Below the pieces are notes generated by a model. That model made no database searches, had not been told where the DNA came from, and was given only the letters and a program-made list of their open reading frames with translations. A stretch of 64,000 bases of DNA from positions 1 through 64,000 of the forward strand of contig JALGSU010000016.1 in assembly GCA_029821735.1 (NCBI GenBank), in the 5' to 3' direction. The translations under genes were made by a program, and so were the position numbers. Below are positions 18,960 through 27,881 of the stretch, piece after piece. This stretch comes from Candidatus Zipacnadia bacterium. GTDB taxonomy: Bacteria; Armatimonadota; Zipacnadia; Zipacnadales; UBA5352. Position 1 is the stretch's first letter; each line of letters begins with the position of its first letter.

Positions 18960-20206
18960 GGGCCCTGTGGTCTCATCCGCGCGCGCGAGCGCTCTTCCTG
19001 GCCGCCATCGCATTGAGCCTGGGCCTGCACGCCTGGCTGCTCATCGCGCGCCCCGTCCAGATCGGTCAGGTCAGCCGCGACTCGGACGAATACTGGCGCA
19101 TCGCCACGAATATCGTATCGGGCCACGGTTACAGCCGCGATGGCCTTGTGCCCACGCGTATGCGCATGCCCGGTTACCCTCTCTTCCTGGCAGGCCTGCA
19201 GCTGCTCTGCGGCCCCAACGTCATGGCGCCACTCACCTTACAGAGCCTGCTGAACATCGTGACGCTCGTTCTGCTGGCGACGCTCGCCGCCCGCCTCTTC
19301 GGGCCCATGACTGGCGGGCTCACCGCGCTGCTGATCGCGCTCTACCTGCCCTTGCCAGTGATGGGTGTGCGCATAATGGCCGAGGCGCTGTACATCGCGG
19401 TCCTGACCGGCGCGATAGTCTGTTGGCTCAGAGCGCTGGAAACCAGGCAACTGGCCTGGTTCGCAGCCACCGGTGCCTTGGTGGGCATCGCGGGTCTGGT
19501 GAAATCCTCGGGCCTCCCCCTGCTGGTACTTCTGATGCCCATCATCTGGCTGCAACTGGGACGCTCCTGGCAGGCACTGGGTCGCGGCTTCGTTGCGGCT
19601 GCGCTGGGCCTGATCGTGATGCTGCCCTGGGGCGTGCGTAACTGGATGGTCCTGGACAAGCCGACTCTGGCCTCCACCGATTCGGAGACCTGCCTGTGGT
19701 TCGGCACCCACCCCTACAATCGCACCCATTGGCCTGAATACGCCACTCCGTTCTTTGACCTGCCCGAGTTCCGCGCGATCGTCGGCGACGATTACTACCT
19801 GCAGGAAGATGTCAGCAGCGAACTGGCCCGTGCCGCCCGCGAGCGAGTCGAGGCCAATCCCATCGATTTCCTGAAGCTCGGTTTTTGGAAAGTGTCAGTT
19901 ACCTGGACCTACCTGCCGGGCACGCGGCCCTTGGCGGCGCGAGCGCCACTGATCTTCACGCTGGCGCGCGTCCCTCAAGTGCTCGTACTGCTGCTGGCCA
20001 TCTGGGGGGCTGTCAGATCGCCTGCCCGGCTGTGGTCTGTTGCATTGACGTTGGCAGTTATTATCAGCGGAGGCCTGTTTCTCGGGCACGCCACGGCCCG
20101 ATACACCATGCCCGTGATGCCTCTTGCCATGCTGTTCGTGGCGGTGCTCTTCTCCACGCCCCCAAGGCGCAGCGCGGGACATGCGGCGAGCCCCGACGAC
20201 GCCTGA
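18956..20206 (+). CDS. GT39/ArnT-like polyprenyl-phosphate-dependent glycosyltransferase
   Basis: The 416-residue polytopic membrane protein has the first-loop acidic pair in RDSDEYWRIATNI and the conserved RMPGYPLFLA segment, typical of the PMT/ArnT/GT39 (GT-C) superfamily. Ten or more hydrophobic helices follow. Such enzymes move a sugar from a polyprenyl-phosphate carrier onto a lipid or protein acceptor at the outer face of the cytoplasmic membrane. The ATG overlaps the previous stop by four bases; the longer open frame upstream is out-of-frame shadow. Together with the GT2 and O-antigen ligase-like neighbours it supports surface glycan assembly. Confidence 0.82.
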   Translation: MRALWSHPRARALFLAAIALSLGLHAWLLIARPVQIGQVSRDSDEYWRIATNIVSGHGYSRDGLVPTRMRMPGYPLFLAGLQLLCGPNVMAPLTLQSLLNIVTLVLLATLAARLFGPMTGGLTALLIALYLPLPVMGVRIMAEALYIAVLTGAIVCWLRALETRQLAWFAATGALVGIAGLVKSSGLPLLVLLMPIIWLQLGRSWQALGRGFVAAALGLIVMLPWGVRNWMVLDKPTLASTDSETCLWFGTHPYNRTHWPEYATPFFDLPEFRAIVGDDYYLQEDVSSELARAARERVEANPIDFLKLGFWKVSVTWTYLPGTRPLAARAPLIFTLARVPQVLVLLLAIWGAVRSPARLWSVALTLAVIISGGLFLGHATARYTMPVMPLAMLFVAVLFSTPPRRSAGHAASPDDA

Positions 20207-20218
20207 CGCGACCGATAC

Positions 20219-20247
20219 TTGCGGACCGGCGCGAAATGTCGTATAGA
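20219..20247 (+). promoter_or_regulatory. Possible internal promoter in the glycan cassette
   Basis: TTGCGG (20219-20224), 17 bp, TATAGA (20242-20247) lie in the only real gap of the cassette (20207-20288), just before the O-antigen ligase-like gene. The match is moderate, 4 of 6 at the -10 element. Confidence 0.45.
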
Positions 20248-20288
20248 ACACGCAGACCCTCTGAAGCTATCGTTGCGGAGGCACGCAG

Positions 20289-21779
20289 ATGCAGAACGGA
20301 CCGATCAACTCTGCCAAGCTCATCGGCCTGTTCGCGGTCGTCATGAGCCTCGGCTTGGCGGTCGGCCTTGTCGTTGTCGCCAACTCTGCCAGCTTCGGCA
20401 CCGCGATTGCTGCCCTTACAGCTCTCGTTGTCAGCGTCGCTGCCTTCTACTCAATTGAGACCGGCCTGATGGCCCTCATATTCGTCGCGTGCACCGATGG
20501 CTTCCTCAAGGGAATCAGCCCCGGCTGGCACACTCAGCTCCTCAAGGATTACCTTCTCGCTATCTGCCTGTTGCGTTGGGCGTGGCTCAGCGCGATCGGC
20601 CACCGCCGCGAATCTGTCCATCAACCAGTTGCCATCCCCATGGCCCTGTTCATCATGTGGTGCTCCATGCAGATGTTCAACACCACCACGCACAACTTCA
20701 TGCTTGCCATTGCTGGACTGCGCGGCTGGGTCGTCTGGTTCGCGGTGTTCTTCGTCGCCTACGACGACATCACGAGCCGGGAGAAGCTTGAGCGCTTCCT
20801 CCGGTACCTCACCTTCCTGCTTGTCCCTATCGCTCTGTATACGGTCCTGCAGTACAACATTGGCTACGATCACCTCTACCGCCTCGGGCCCGGCTTCCGC
20901 TCCTACCTCAAGGCTGGGTACTACGCCGAGGATAGTCACATTGAGTTGCGCCCCGCTGCGACCATGATCTCGCCACACAACAATGCAGCCGCCATGTCTT
21001 GCGGCTTGCTCGTCGCGGCTGGCGCTGTCCTCTTCCTGCGCCGCCGCCGCTACCTGCAGATCGCCGCCATCTCAGCCTTGCCTCTGCAGGGAATCGCTTT
21101 GATGCTCACGGCGGCCCGGGCTGCATTCGCCAGCACGTCGATCGCGGTCTTCGTGCTGCTCATGCTTGTGCGCAGAACCGGTCTCGCCATCATCCTCGCG
21201 CTCGTGGTAGGTATCGCCTTCACGCAGGTGGGACGCATCACCAGCGGGGCTGCGGTCGACCGCATGACCTCCGTGGCAACGCGCGCCGAATACAGTCTCT
21301 GGCGCACCTGGACCCCGTGGCTCGTGGCCGTCGCCCACGCGCGGACCCATCCGCTGGGATCGGGAGTCGCAACCGGCCACGCTGCCGGCCGCATCATCGA
21401 CAACCAGTTGAGAGGACAGCGCGGACAAACGGAGGACATTCCGTGGGCAGAAAATGAGTTTGGGCGCGCGCTTATCGAGTTGGGCGTGCCCGGCCTGTTC
21501 TTGTTCCTCTGGATGCTCTATGCCGTGGTCAAGGCCATGCACCGCTCGTTCGCCGGCATGCAGACTGCCGAGTACCGGTGGCTCGCCGCTGGATTGCTGT
21601 CCGCCTGCGTGGGCGTGATAACACGCCTCGCTGTCGGAGCGTCGCTATACACCTGGCCTGAGGGCATTCTCTTTTGGGTCTTTGCAGCCATCTGCCTGCG
21701 CCTGCCGCAGATGGAGGCAGACGAACTCGAGTTGGCCAACGAGGCGGGGCAACTCGATCAGGCTGAGGCGCGCAGATGA
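20289..21779 (+). CDS. O-antigen ligase / polymerase (Wzy/WaaL-like) membrane protein
   Basis: The 496-residue multi-helix membrane protein matches the Wzy_C/O-antigen ligase type: a helix GIALMLTAARAAFASTSIAV is followed by a large periplasmic loop rich in charged residues (about 320-400) with HPLGSGVATGHAAG, and a segment ENEFGRALIELGVPGLFLF that is very typical of this family (the E-x-G-x-x-G-L region). These proteins polymerise or transfer undecaprenyl-linked glycan outside the membrane. The start has GCGGAGG eight bases upstream. Its stop overlaps the following GT4 start (ATGA). Ligase and polymerase cannot be separated by sequence alone. Confidence 0.85.
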   Translation: MQNGPINSAKLIGLFAVVMSLGLAVGLVVVANSASFGTAIAALTALVVSVAAFYSIETGLMALIFVACTDGFLKGISPGWHTQLLKDYLLAICLLRWAWLSAIGHRRESVHQPVAIPMALFIMWCSMQMFNTTTHNFMLAIAGLRGWVVWFAVFFVAYDDITSREKLERFLRYLTFLLVPIALYTVLQYNIGYDHLYRLGPGFRSYLKAGYYAEDSHIELRPAATMISPHNNAAAMSCGLLVAAGAVLFLRRRRYLQIAAISALPLQGIALMLTAARAAFASTSIAVFVLLMLVRRTGLAIILALVVGIAFTQVGRITSGAAVDRMTSVATRAEYSLWRTWTPWLVAVAHARTHPLGSGVATGHAAGRIIDNQLRGQRGQTEDIPWAENEFGRALIELGVPGLFLFLWMLYAVVKAMHRSFAGMQTAEYRWLAAGLLSACVGVITRLAVGASLYTWPEGILFWVFAAICLRLPQMEADELELANEAGQLDQAEARR

Positions 21780-22957
21780 CCCCCGCTCCGGAGCGCCCGC
21801 TGAAGATCGCGCTGGTCATCGAGGACGCTAACATGCGTGGCGGGCAGGAGCGCGTCATCGCCGAGCTTGCCGGGCACCTGGCCGCGCGCCACGACGTGCA
21901 TCTATTCTGCTACACCGTCGCCGATATCCCGCTCGATGGCATCCACGTCCACCGCATGCGCGACGTGGCGCTCCCGCTGGGGCTGCGCGCGCTCTGGTTC
22001 GCTGTGGCCTCGGCCCGGAAGATCCGCCTGCGAGACTTCGATGTTGTGCTGTCGCAGGGCGGCAACACGCTCACGCACAACTTCGCGCTCGTGCACACCT
22101 GCCACCGAGACCGGCGCCGCGTACGTCTGCAGGTGGAGCGCCAGTGGCACCTCAAGAGCCCTCTCCGTCGCTTCGGTGAGACCTGCCGCGACGGAATATT
22201 CGCCCATCTGGAGGCCCGTGCTGTCAGGCGCTGTCGCGGGCGCGTGATCGCCGTCTCCGAGGACCTGAAGAGCTATCTCATGCGTGAATACGGCCTCGCT
22301 TCGCCCGAGATCCATGTGGCCCCCAGCGGGGTGGACCACGATCTGTTCCATCCTGGCCAGCGTGACGCTCACCGCGCTCGGCTGCGCACCGAACTGGGCC
22401 TGACCGATGACGATTTCGTCGCGCTCTTCATGGGCGGACTGTGGTTCGAGAAGGGCGTCCCCCAGATCATCGAGGGCCTCAGTCGCGCACAATCGAGGGC
22501 TCATCTCGTGGTGGCTGGCTCCGGCGACTCCGAGCGCTTCTCGGCTATGGCCAACGACTGCGGCGTGCGAGATCGCGTGCACTTCGTAGGCCGAGTCTCC
22601 GAGCCCGAGGCCTGGTATGGCATGGCCGACTGCCTCGTGCACGTGCCGGTCGTCGAGCCATTCGGCCTTGTCATGCTCGAAGCCGCCGCGTGCGGTCTGC
22701 CCCTGATCGCCACCCGCGTGAGTATCGCGCTCGATTTGATCGAAGACGATCTCACCGGCCGCTTCGTTGACAGGGACCCGGCATCGATCGCGACCGCGCT
22801 CGATCACCTTGCCGCGAGCCCGGATCTGCGCCGCGCCATGGCCGCCGAAATCCATGGGCGCTCCCTGCCCTTCACCTGGGACCGCCAGGCTGAGGAGATC
22901 GAGCGCATCTTTGTGGCCGCACTGACGCCGAGGCCCCCGGAGGAGGAGCCCGTTTGA
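21776..22957 (+). CDS. Family 4 glycosyltransferase (first of two)
   Basis: The 393-residue retaining GT-B enzyme has an N-terminal RGGQERVIAELAGHLA motif, SEDLKSYLMREYG, then the C-terminal nucleotide-sugar domain with FMGGLWFEKGVPQIIEG and the E-x7-E motif EPFGLVMLEAAACGLP. The MRGGQERVI start is characteristic of heptosyl/glucosyltransferases such as WaaG. It is coupled to the preceding gene through an ATGA overlap, and it ends with an AGGAGGAG sequence that serves the next gene. Soluble, probably membrane-associated on the cytoplasmic side. The specific sugar is unknown. Confidence 0.9.
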   Translation: MTPAPERPLKIALVIEDANMRGGQERVIAELAGHLAARHDVHLFCYTVADIPLDGIHVHRMRDVALPLGLRALWFAVASARKIRLRDFDVVLSQGGNTLTHNFALVHTCHRDRRRVRLQVERQWHLKSPLRRFGETCRDGIFAHLEARAVRRCRGRVIAVSEDLKSYLMREYGLASPEIHVAPSGVDHDLFHPGQRDAHRARLRTELGLTDDDFVALFMGGLWFEKGVPQIIEGLSRAQSRAHLVVAGSGDSERFSAMANDCGVRDRVHFVGRVSEPEAWYGMADCLVHVPVVEPFGLVMLEAAACGLPLIATRVSIALDLIEDDLTGRFVDRDPASIATALDHLAASPDLRRAMAAEIHGRSLPFTWDRQAEEIERIFVAALTPRPPEEEPV

Positions 22958-24084
22958 GGATTGCTGTCATCAGCCACGCCTGCGTGGTGCAGCTCAATCA
23001 GCGCCTGTACCGGGAGCTGGCGCGGCATGAGGACATCGAGCTTCTGCTGGTCGCGCCCGCATCATGGCGCGCCTCGACCGGCAAGACGATCACGTTCAGC
23101 GCCCCCGATGATTCCGGCTACGAAGTCGCGCCCCTGCCCGTGTGGGGTTCGGGGCAGATAAGTCTGCACTGGTACCGCGGGCTGCTCAGCGTCCTGCGGC
23201 AGTGGAAGCCCGACTTGGTCTATATCGACGAGGAGGCCTACAGCCTGCCGGCCCATCAGGTGATGGGCGCGTGCAACCACCTGCACCTGCCAATGGCCTT
23301 CGTGCAGACCCAGAACCTCATCAAGCGTCACCGGTGGCCATTCGGCATCTTCGAGCGTCGCGTGCTTGATAACGCATCCATGGCAAACCCAATCACCGAG
23401 GAGTGCGCCGAGGTGCTGCGCGCCAACAACTTCAGCGGCCACATCGCGGTCATCCCACACTGTGTGAACACCAGTCTGTTCTTCCCGCAGGATGGCGCGC
23501 CGATGCGCGATGAGCTTGGCTTGCCCGGATTTGTGGTCGGCTACCTCGGGCGCCTCACTGAGGAGAAGGGCTTGCCCGAACTCATGCAGGCGGCCGATCT
23601 CCTCTGGCAGGACGCTGCCCTCGACTTCAGCCTGCTGATCGTCGGCGCCGGTCCCATGGAGGAAGAGATAGCAGCCTGGGCGCTTCGCAGACCAGCCGGT
23701 CGCGTTGTCATGACCGGGCCCATCGCTCACGCCGACGTCCCGCCCTACATGAACGCCTTCGACGCTTTGGCGCTGCCCTCGCGCACCACGCCGGGCTGGA
23801 AGGAGCAATTCGGCCGAGTGCTCATCGAGGCGCTTGCCTGTGGGGTACCGCTGGTGGGCTCTGACTCGGGGCACATTCCTGAGCTAATCCAGGAGATGGA
23901 CGGCGGACTGGTTTTCCCCGAACAGGACGCCGGGGCTCTCGCCGAGGCATTGCGCTCGCTCATCGCCGACCCGGCGTATGCCCGGCGCCTGGGCGAGACG
24001 GGCCGACAGGCGGTCATGGGCAAATATGCAGTGACCAGCGTCGCGCAGCGGCTCTACGAGGCGATTGCCGCACTCGATCTCTGA
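22954..24084 (+). CDS. Family 4 glycosyltransferase (second of two), TTG start
   Basis: The 376-residue GT-B enzyme has GYLGRLTEEKGLPELMQA and a C-terminal FGRVLIEALACGVPLVGSDSG motif with the E-x7-E type acidic pair. The only sensible start is TTG at 22954, overlapping the previous TGA and lying six bases after GGAGGAGGAG, so expression relies on coupling. It ends the five-gene glycan cassette. Its 3' end overlaps by 31 bases the convergent TPR protein gene once that gene's frameshift is corrected. Function: transfer of a sugar during surface glycan assembly; donor unknown. Confidence 0.9.
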   Translation: MRIAVISHACVVQLNQRLYRELARHEDIELLLVAPASWRASTGKTITFSAPDDSGYEVAPLPVWGSGQISLHWYRGLLSVLRQWKPDLVYIDEEAYSLPAHQVMGACNHLHLPMAFVQTQNLIKRHRWPFGIFERRVLDNASMANPITEECAEVLRANNFSGHIAVIPHCVNTSLFFPQDGAPMRDELGLPGFVVGYLGRLTEEKGLPELMQAADLLWQDAALDFSLLIVGAGPMEEEIAAWALRRPAGRVVMTGPIAHADVPPYMNAFDALALPSRTTPGWKEQFGRVLIEALACGVPLVGSDSGHIPELIQEMDGGLVFPEQDAGALAEALRSLIADPAYARRLGETGRQAVMGKYAVTSVAQRLYEAIAALDL

Positions 24085-24880
24085 CGCCGGCGACGGAATA
24101 GCCCGACCAACGCCGGGTGCACCACAAACAGCACCAGTGCCACCACCGACACCGCACCCCAGCCATATCGCCCCCAGAGGTACTCGCCGATGATCTGCTC
24201 GCGTGACAGCGCTCCTCCACCCGATCCGGTGACTTCTTCGGCTGCCTTCAGGCGAGCGCGGCCTTGCGGTTGCCGTCTGCACGTTCTATCTCCGCAAGCA
24301 GCAGATGGGCCCCGGCCAGTTCGGGCTTACGTGCCACCGCACGCCGCAGATACGCCTCCGCCGCCTCCGGCTGGCCGTCCTGCCAGAATATCTCGCCCAA
24401 CATCCACAGCGCGCATGCCGCGTCGTGCCTATAGGCCAGCCGCAGAAACTCCATCTTCGGGTCGACGTCCTCGGCCGCATCGGCGCGCGCTCGAATCAAT
24501 AGGCACCGCAGGTCCACCCGCTCCGGCGCCGCTCGCACTGCTCGCCGCAGATACTCCAGCGCCAGCGCGTGCTGCTCGTCTCCTGCCGCAACCAGCCACG
24601 CCGCACGCAAGCGGTTCGCCAGCGCCGACCGCGCCGCCAACGACTGCTCGGCGGGCGCGCCGCTTGCCCGCAGTTCACGGACCCGCTCCCGCCACTGCTC
24701 CGCTGACTGCAGGTAGCACCAGAGGGCAATTCCGTTGAGTCTGACGGTGGCCGCGGCCTCGCCCAATCCGTCATACATTCCCGACCGACGAAGCTGCACG
24801 CTCCACGCCAGCGCGCCCAGCCAGATAACAACCAGCGCCACCATCGCCACGCCACCGAGCCACGGACGAACCAACCACAT
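24054..24880 (-). CDS. TPR membrane protein, apparently frameshifted near its 3' end
   Basis: The gene begins with ATG overlapping the stop of the upstream dehydrogenase (TGATG). The first frame gives a transmembrane helix (VAMVALVVIWLGALAW) and TPR-like helices (PEAAEAYLRRAVARKPELAGAH), then stops at 24248 inside a TPR helix. The next frame continues the helix as LKAAEEV and adds GSGGGALSREQIIGEYLW, a second transmembrane helix (AVSVVALVLFVVHPALVGLF), an RRRRQR tail and a stop at 24054. A one-base loss in the GCC/CTG context around 24251-24256 explains both halves. The joined protein would have about 275 residues with membrane helices at each end. Function unknown; TPRs suggest protein-protein contacts. 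Confidence 0.7.
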
Positions 24881-25890
24881 CACCTCGCGCAGACAGACAC
24901 GATGACCTTGATACAGCTCTCCCGCTGGTCGATGAAAAGATCGAAGCCGCGCGCGATCTCCTCAAGCGGCACGGTGTGGGTCACCATGCTCAACGGGTCG
25001 AGGCCGCTCGGGCGACAGAGCTCGACGCACTCGTAGTAATCCTCGTGGTGCAGATACCAGCTGCCACCGAGTGTCACATCGCGGCTGATGATCTGCTTCC
25101 ACGGATCCAAGTCCATTCGGCGGTTCGCACCCACGCACATCGCCCGACCACCCGGCCGCAAACACGCGAGCGCCGTCAGCGCGGCGCCCTCGCGGCCCGT
25201 ACAGTCGAGGGACAGGTCCGCCCCCGCTCCCGACCAGGCGTACGCGGCCTCAGCGACGTCCTCACGACCGGCGTTGCACACCGCCGCCGCACCCATGCCC
25301 GCTGCCGCCTCCAAGCGGTAGTCGAGCATGTCCACAGCCATGGCGCGCGCCCCCCGGGCCACCCCGATCCGCACCGCGCCCAGCCCGATCGGCCCGCATC
25401 CCAGCACCACGACGGCTTCGCCAGCCGCAAGTCCAGCCAGCCGCATCGCCTTGTGAGGCGTCCCCAGCACGTCACTGAGCAGGCAGCCTCGCTCATACGA
25501 GATTTCATCAGGCAGAGGCAGCAGGTTCCGCTCAGGCGCCACGAGCATTTCGCCGAACCCACCGTTCACCGAGCCCTGCGTATTCCGGCAATACGTGATC
25601 TGCCCTCGCTGGCAGTAGTCGCACTGGCCGCAGCCGATCAAATTGTAGACCACCACCCGGTCGCCCACAGAAAGCCCCGCTACACCCTCGCCGATCGCTA
25701 CTACCTGGCCCGCCACCTCATGCCCCTGTATGTCCTCTCGCACCATCGGTTCGCTGACAATGCGCTTGTCGGTGCCGCAGATCCCGCACGTCATCACCCG
25801 CACCAGGCACTCATCCGGCCGGCCGATGATTGGGTCCGGCATCTCTTCTACGCTTATCCGCCTGTTCCCCAGATAGCGCGCTGCCAGCAT
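24880..25890 (-). CDS. Zinc-dependent alcohol/sorbitol dehydrogenase (MDR family)
   Basis: The 336-residue medium-chain dehydrogenase has all the elements of the classical zinc enzymes: catalytic-site CGICGTDKR and GHEVAGQVVAIGEGVAGLSVGDRV, the structural zinc lobe GCGQCDYCQRGQITYC with four cysteines, and the nucleotide loop VLGCGPIGLGAV. It should oxidise a polyol, alcohol or threonine-like substrate with NAD(P). Unlike the relative at 10198-11451 it retains structural zinc. It is coupled to the following TPR membrane gene. The substrate cannot be assigned. Confidence 0.87.
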   Translation of the reverse strand: MLAARYLGNRRISVEEMPDPIIGRPDECLVRVMTCGICGTDKRIVSEPMVREDIQGHEVAGQVVAIGEGVAGLSVGDRVVVYNLIGCGQCDYCQRGQITYCRNTQGSVNGGFGEMLVAPERNLLPLPDEISYERGCLLSDVLGTPHKAMRLAGLAAGEAVVVLGCGPIGLGAVRIGVARGARAMAVDMLDYRLEAAAGMGAAAVCNAGREDVAEAAYAWSGAGADLSLDCTGREGAALTALACLRPGGRAMCVGANRRMDLDPWKQIISRDVTLGGSWYLHHEDYYECVELCRPSGLDPLSMVTHTVPLEEIARGFDLFIDQRESCIKVIVSVCAR

Positions 25891-26041
25891 CTACTTCACC
25901 CTTGAGTCCTCGCGCGGCTTCTTGCGGCTTCGTTACACGACCGAGGCAATGCTTTGCGTCGGACGAGGTATACTGACCCCACAGTCGGACACGTCTCGCG
26001 GCCACACTCGACACGCCATCAGCCCGAGGTGAATCACTCAG

Positions 26042-26374
26042 ATGACGGCCCGCCCCAAGTCACCCGTAGCGCTGACCGCACTGATCGCCTTTGTCTCCCT
26101 GTCTGTGGTCGACGCCGCTATATCGGCCTGGCTGATCCGCCAAGGGCCCATGCGCGAGTCTAACCCGCTCATCCGCCTGAGCATCAGTCACATCGGCCTG
26201 GCGGGCACGGTGGCCGCCAAGCTGGTGCTCGTTGCCGCAGTGGCTTGGCTCGTCCTCGCACTTCGGCGCGAACTCGCCGGTGCCCTTCCCAGCCTACTAT
26301 GGGCCACCAACGGCACCTATGTGCTCATCTGGTCCATCGGACTTTTCCTCGGATTGACGGGCAGTCCCTCCTGA
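26042..26374 (+). CDS. DUF5658-like small membrane protein
   Basis: The 110-residue protein has three or four hydrophobic helices: LTALIAFVSLSVVDAAISAWL, a central segment GLAGTVAAKLVLVAAVAWLVL, and a C-terminal YVLIWSIGLFLGL. The loop motif RESNPLIRL and the following KL in a helix are the pattern of DUF5658 proteins (D ... NP ... K). GAGGTG nine bases before the ATG supports the start. Its neighbour downstream is a small secreted protein. Function unknown in the family; location is the cytoplasmic membrane. Confidence 0.7.
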   Translation: MTARPKSPVALTALIAFVSLSVVDAAISAWLIRQGPMRESNPLIRLSISHIGLAGTVAAKLVLVAAVAWLVLALRRELAGALPSLLWATNGTYVLIWSIGLFLGLTGSPS

Positions 26375-26461
26375 TCGTGGTAGGACACCCGCCCCGGCGC
26401 GGCGAACCTGCAGTTGACAGGCGACAGATCGAGCTTCGCGTCAGAGAGGGTGTCCATATCT

Positions 26462-26986
26462 GTGCTGCGCTTACTGGCTGTGACGACCATCGCTCTTGCG
26501 CTGGGGGCGCCCGTACCAGTCCACGACGAATTGCTCCAGCCCAGCTTTGAGGCAGTCGTCGAGGAGACCGGGCTGCCCGTCGCCTGGCAGCCTTGGCACG
26601 AACCCTCCGCTGCAGCCTATTCGCTCGCGGACGCCCATTCGGGCGTCGCCTGCGTGGCGATACTCGACGAATCCGACGCCCAGTCCGAGGGCCTGCGCAG
26701 CGAACGGGTAAAGGTAGAGCCGGGGGTCACGTATCGCGCCAGCGTCTGGACGAAGATTCTTGGAGGAGGCGCGCCGGGGGCAGCCGTCTACCTGGAGTTC
26801 TGGGAGGGCAAGCAACGCACCGCGAACTACTCGGCCCACGTCAGCGACGCGGAGGACTGGACGCAACTGATGGTAGAGCACGTTGCGCCCGAAGGTGCCG
26901 AGGCCGCGACGGTCCTCGTCTACGCCGCCTCAACGACCATGGTCCACTCGCTTTTCGATGACGCCGCCCTCGAGCCCGTGGACTGA
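26462..26986 (+). CDS. Small secreted protein with carbohydrate-binding (CBM4/9-like) fold
   Basis: From the GTG at 26462, which has GAGGG twelve bases upstream, the protein is about 174 residues with a signal peptide (LRLLAVTTIALALGAPVPV). The mature part looks like a galactose-binding jelly roll: LLQPSFEAVVEETGLPVAWQ at the N-terminus, VKVEPGVTYRASVWTKI in the middle and SLFDDAALEP at the C-terminus follow the N-SFE ... W ... V-PG-Y-SxW ... DD pattern of CBM_4_9 domains. No catalytic domain is present. It may bind cell-wall or extracellular glycans. An alternative GTG start at 26450 adds four residues. Binding function is inferred only. Confidence 0.6.
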   Translation: MLRLLAVTTIALALGAPVPVHDELLQPSFEAVVEETGLPVAWQPWHEPSAAAYSLADAHSGVACVAILDESDAQSEGLRSERVKVEPGVTYRASVWTKILGGGAPGAAVYLEFWEGKQRTANYSAHVSDAEDWTQLMVEHVAPEGAEAATVLVYAASTTMVHSLFDDAALEPVD

Positions 26987-26993
26987 CACCCCG

Positions 26994-27869
26994 CTACGCC
27001 AGATCAGCGCCCGCCAGCATCTCCGGCACCATCGCCGACATCGCGTGGGGCATCAGGTGCACTCCCTGGCACATCCCGCTGATCGCCGCCATGATCTGTG
27101 ACGCAATCTCGACTGCCACTTTCCGGCGATCTCCCTGGGCCGTCTCATTGAGCCGGTGCATGATCCACGTGGGCACGTTCACGCCCGGCACGCGCGCATT
27201 GAGGAAACGCGCTGCCGTCGCCGATCTTACCGGAATGATCCCCGCCAGCACCGGAACGCCCAACTGGCCCACCTGCTGCATGAAGTGCGCGAATACCTGG
27301 GGATCGAAGACCGCCTGGGTCTGGAAGAACTCTGCGCCCGCATCCACTTTCTTGCGCATCTTGATGATCTGCATGTCCAGATTGTCCGCCTCGGGCGCGA
27401 CGACCGCCCCCACGCACAGGTCACTGGCGCAGTCCAACTCATGCCCTGCCAGGCTTCGGCCCTCGCACAGGTCACGTGCGGTCCGAAGCAGTTGCACCGA
27501 GTCCAGATCGAAGACCGCCTTCGCCTGCGGATGGTCACCGAGAGCCACGTGGTCGCCCGTCACCACCAGCACATTCTCGATCCCCAGACCCGCCGCGGAC
27601 AGCAGTTCCGACTGCAGCGCGATCCGGTTGCGGTCGCGGCAGGTCAACTGCGCCACCGGCTCAATGCCCTCGTCTCGCAGCAGACGGCACACTGCCAGCG
27701 AGCCCATCCGCATGTTCGCGCCCTGCCCGTCAGTCACGTTGATCGCGTCGACTACTCCCGCCATCGCCCGCGCGTGCACTAGCGACGGCTCGGGATCCGC
27801 CCCGTGCGGCGGTGCAATCTCGGCCGTGATGACGAACCCCTTGCCTTCGGCGATCTGTGTGAGCTTCAC
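26994..27869 (-). CDS. metF: 5,10-methylenetetrahydrofolate reductase (MetF family)
   Basis: The 291-residue TIM-barrel flavoenzyme reduces 5,10-methylene-THF to 5-methyl-THF. Recognisable blocks are ITAEIAPPHGADPEPSLVHA at the N-terminus, QLTCRDRNRIALQSELLSAAGLG, which holds the folate-binding strand, and the TGDHVALGDHP loop. AEFFQTQAVFDPQVF is the conserved substrate-binding segment. It follows a MetV-like partner gene by 12 bases, the arrangement of acetogen-type MetVF enzymes in which MetV replaces the NAD(P)H site. It is the last gene of the folate/C1 operon. Confidence 0.92.
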   Translation of the reverse strand: MKLTQIAEGKGFVITAEIAPPHGADPEPSLVHARAMAGVVDAINVTDGQGANMRMGSLAVCRLLRDEGIEPVAQLTCRDRNRIALQSELLSAAGLGIENVLVVTGDHVALGDHPQAKAVFDLDSVQLLRTARDLCEGRSLAGHELDCASDLCVGAVVAPEADNLDMQIIKMRKKVDAGAEFFQTQAVFDPQVFAHFMQQVGQLGVPVLAGIIPVRSATAARFLNARVPGVNVPTWIMHRLNETAQGDRRKVAVEIASQIMAAISGMCQGVHLMPHAMSAMVPEMLAGADLA

Positions 27870-27881
27870 GCCTGTCTCCCG

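Noticed and set aside
25946..25974. Possible promoter with TATACT before the DUF5658-like gene
   Set aside because: The -10 is good but no -35 hexamer lies at 16-18 bp, so I do not claim it.
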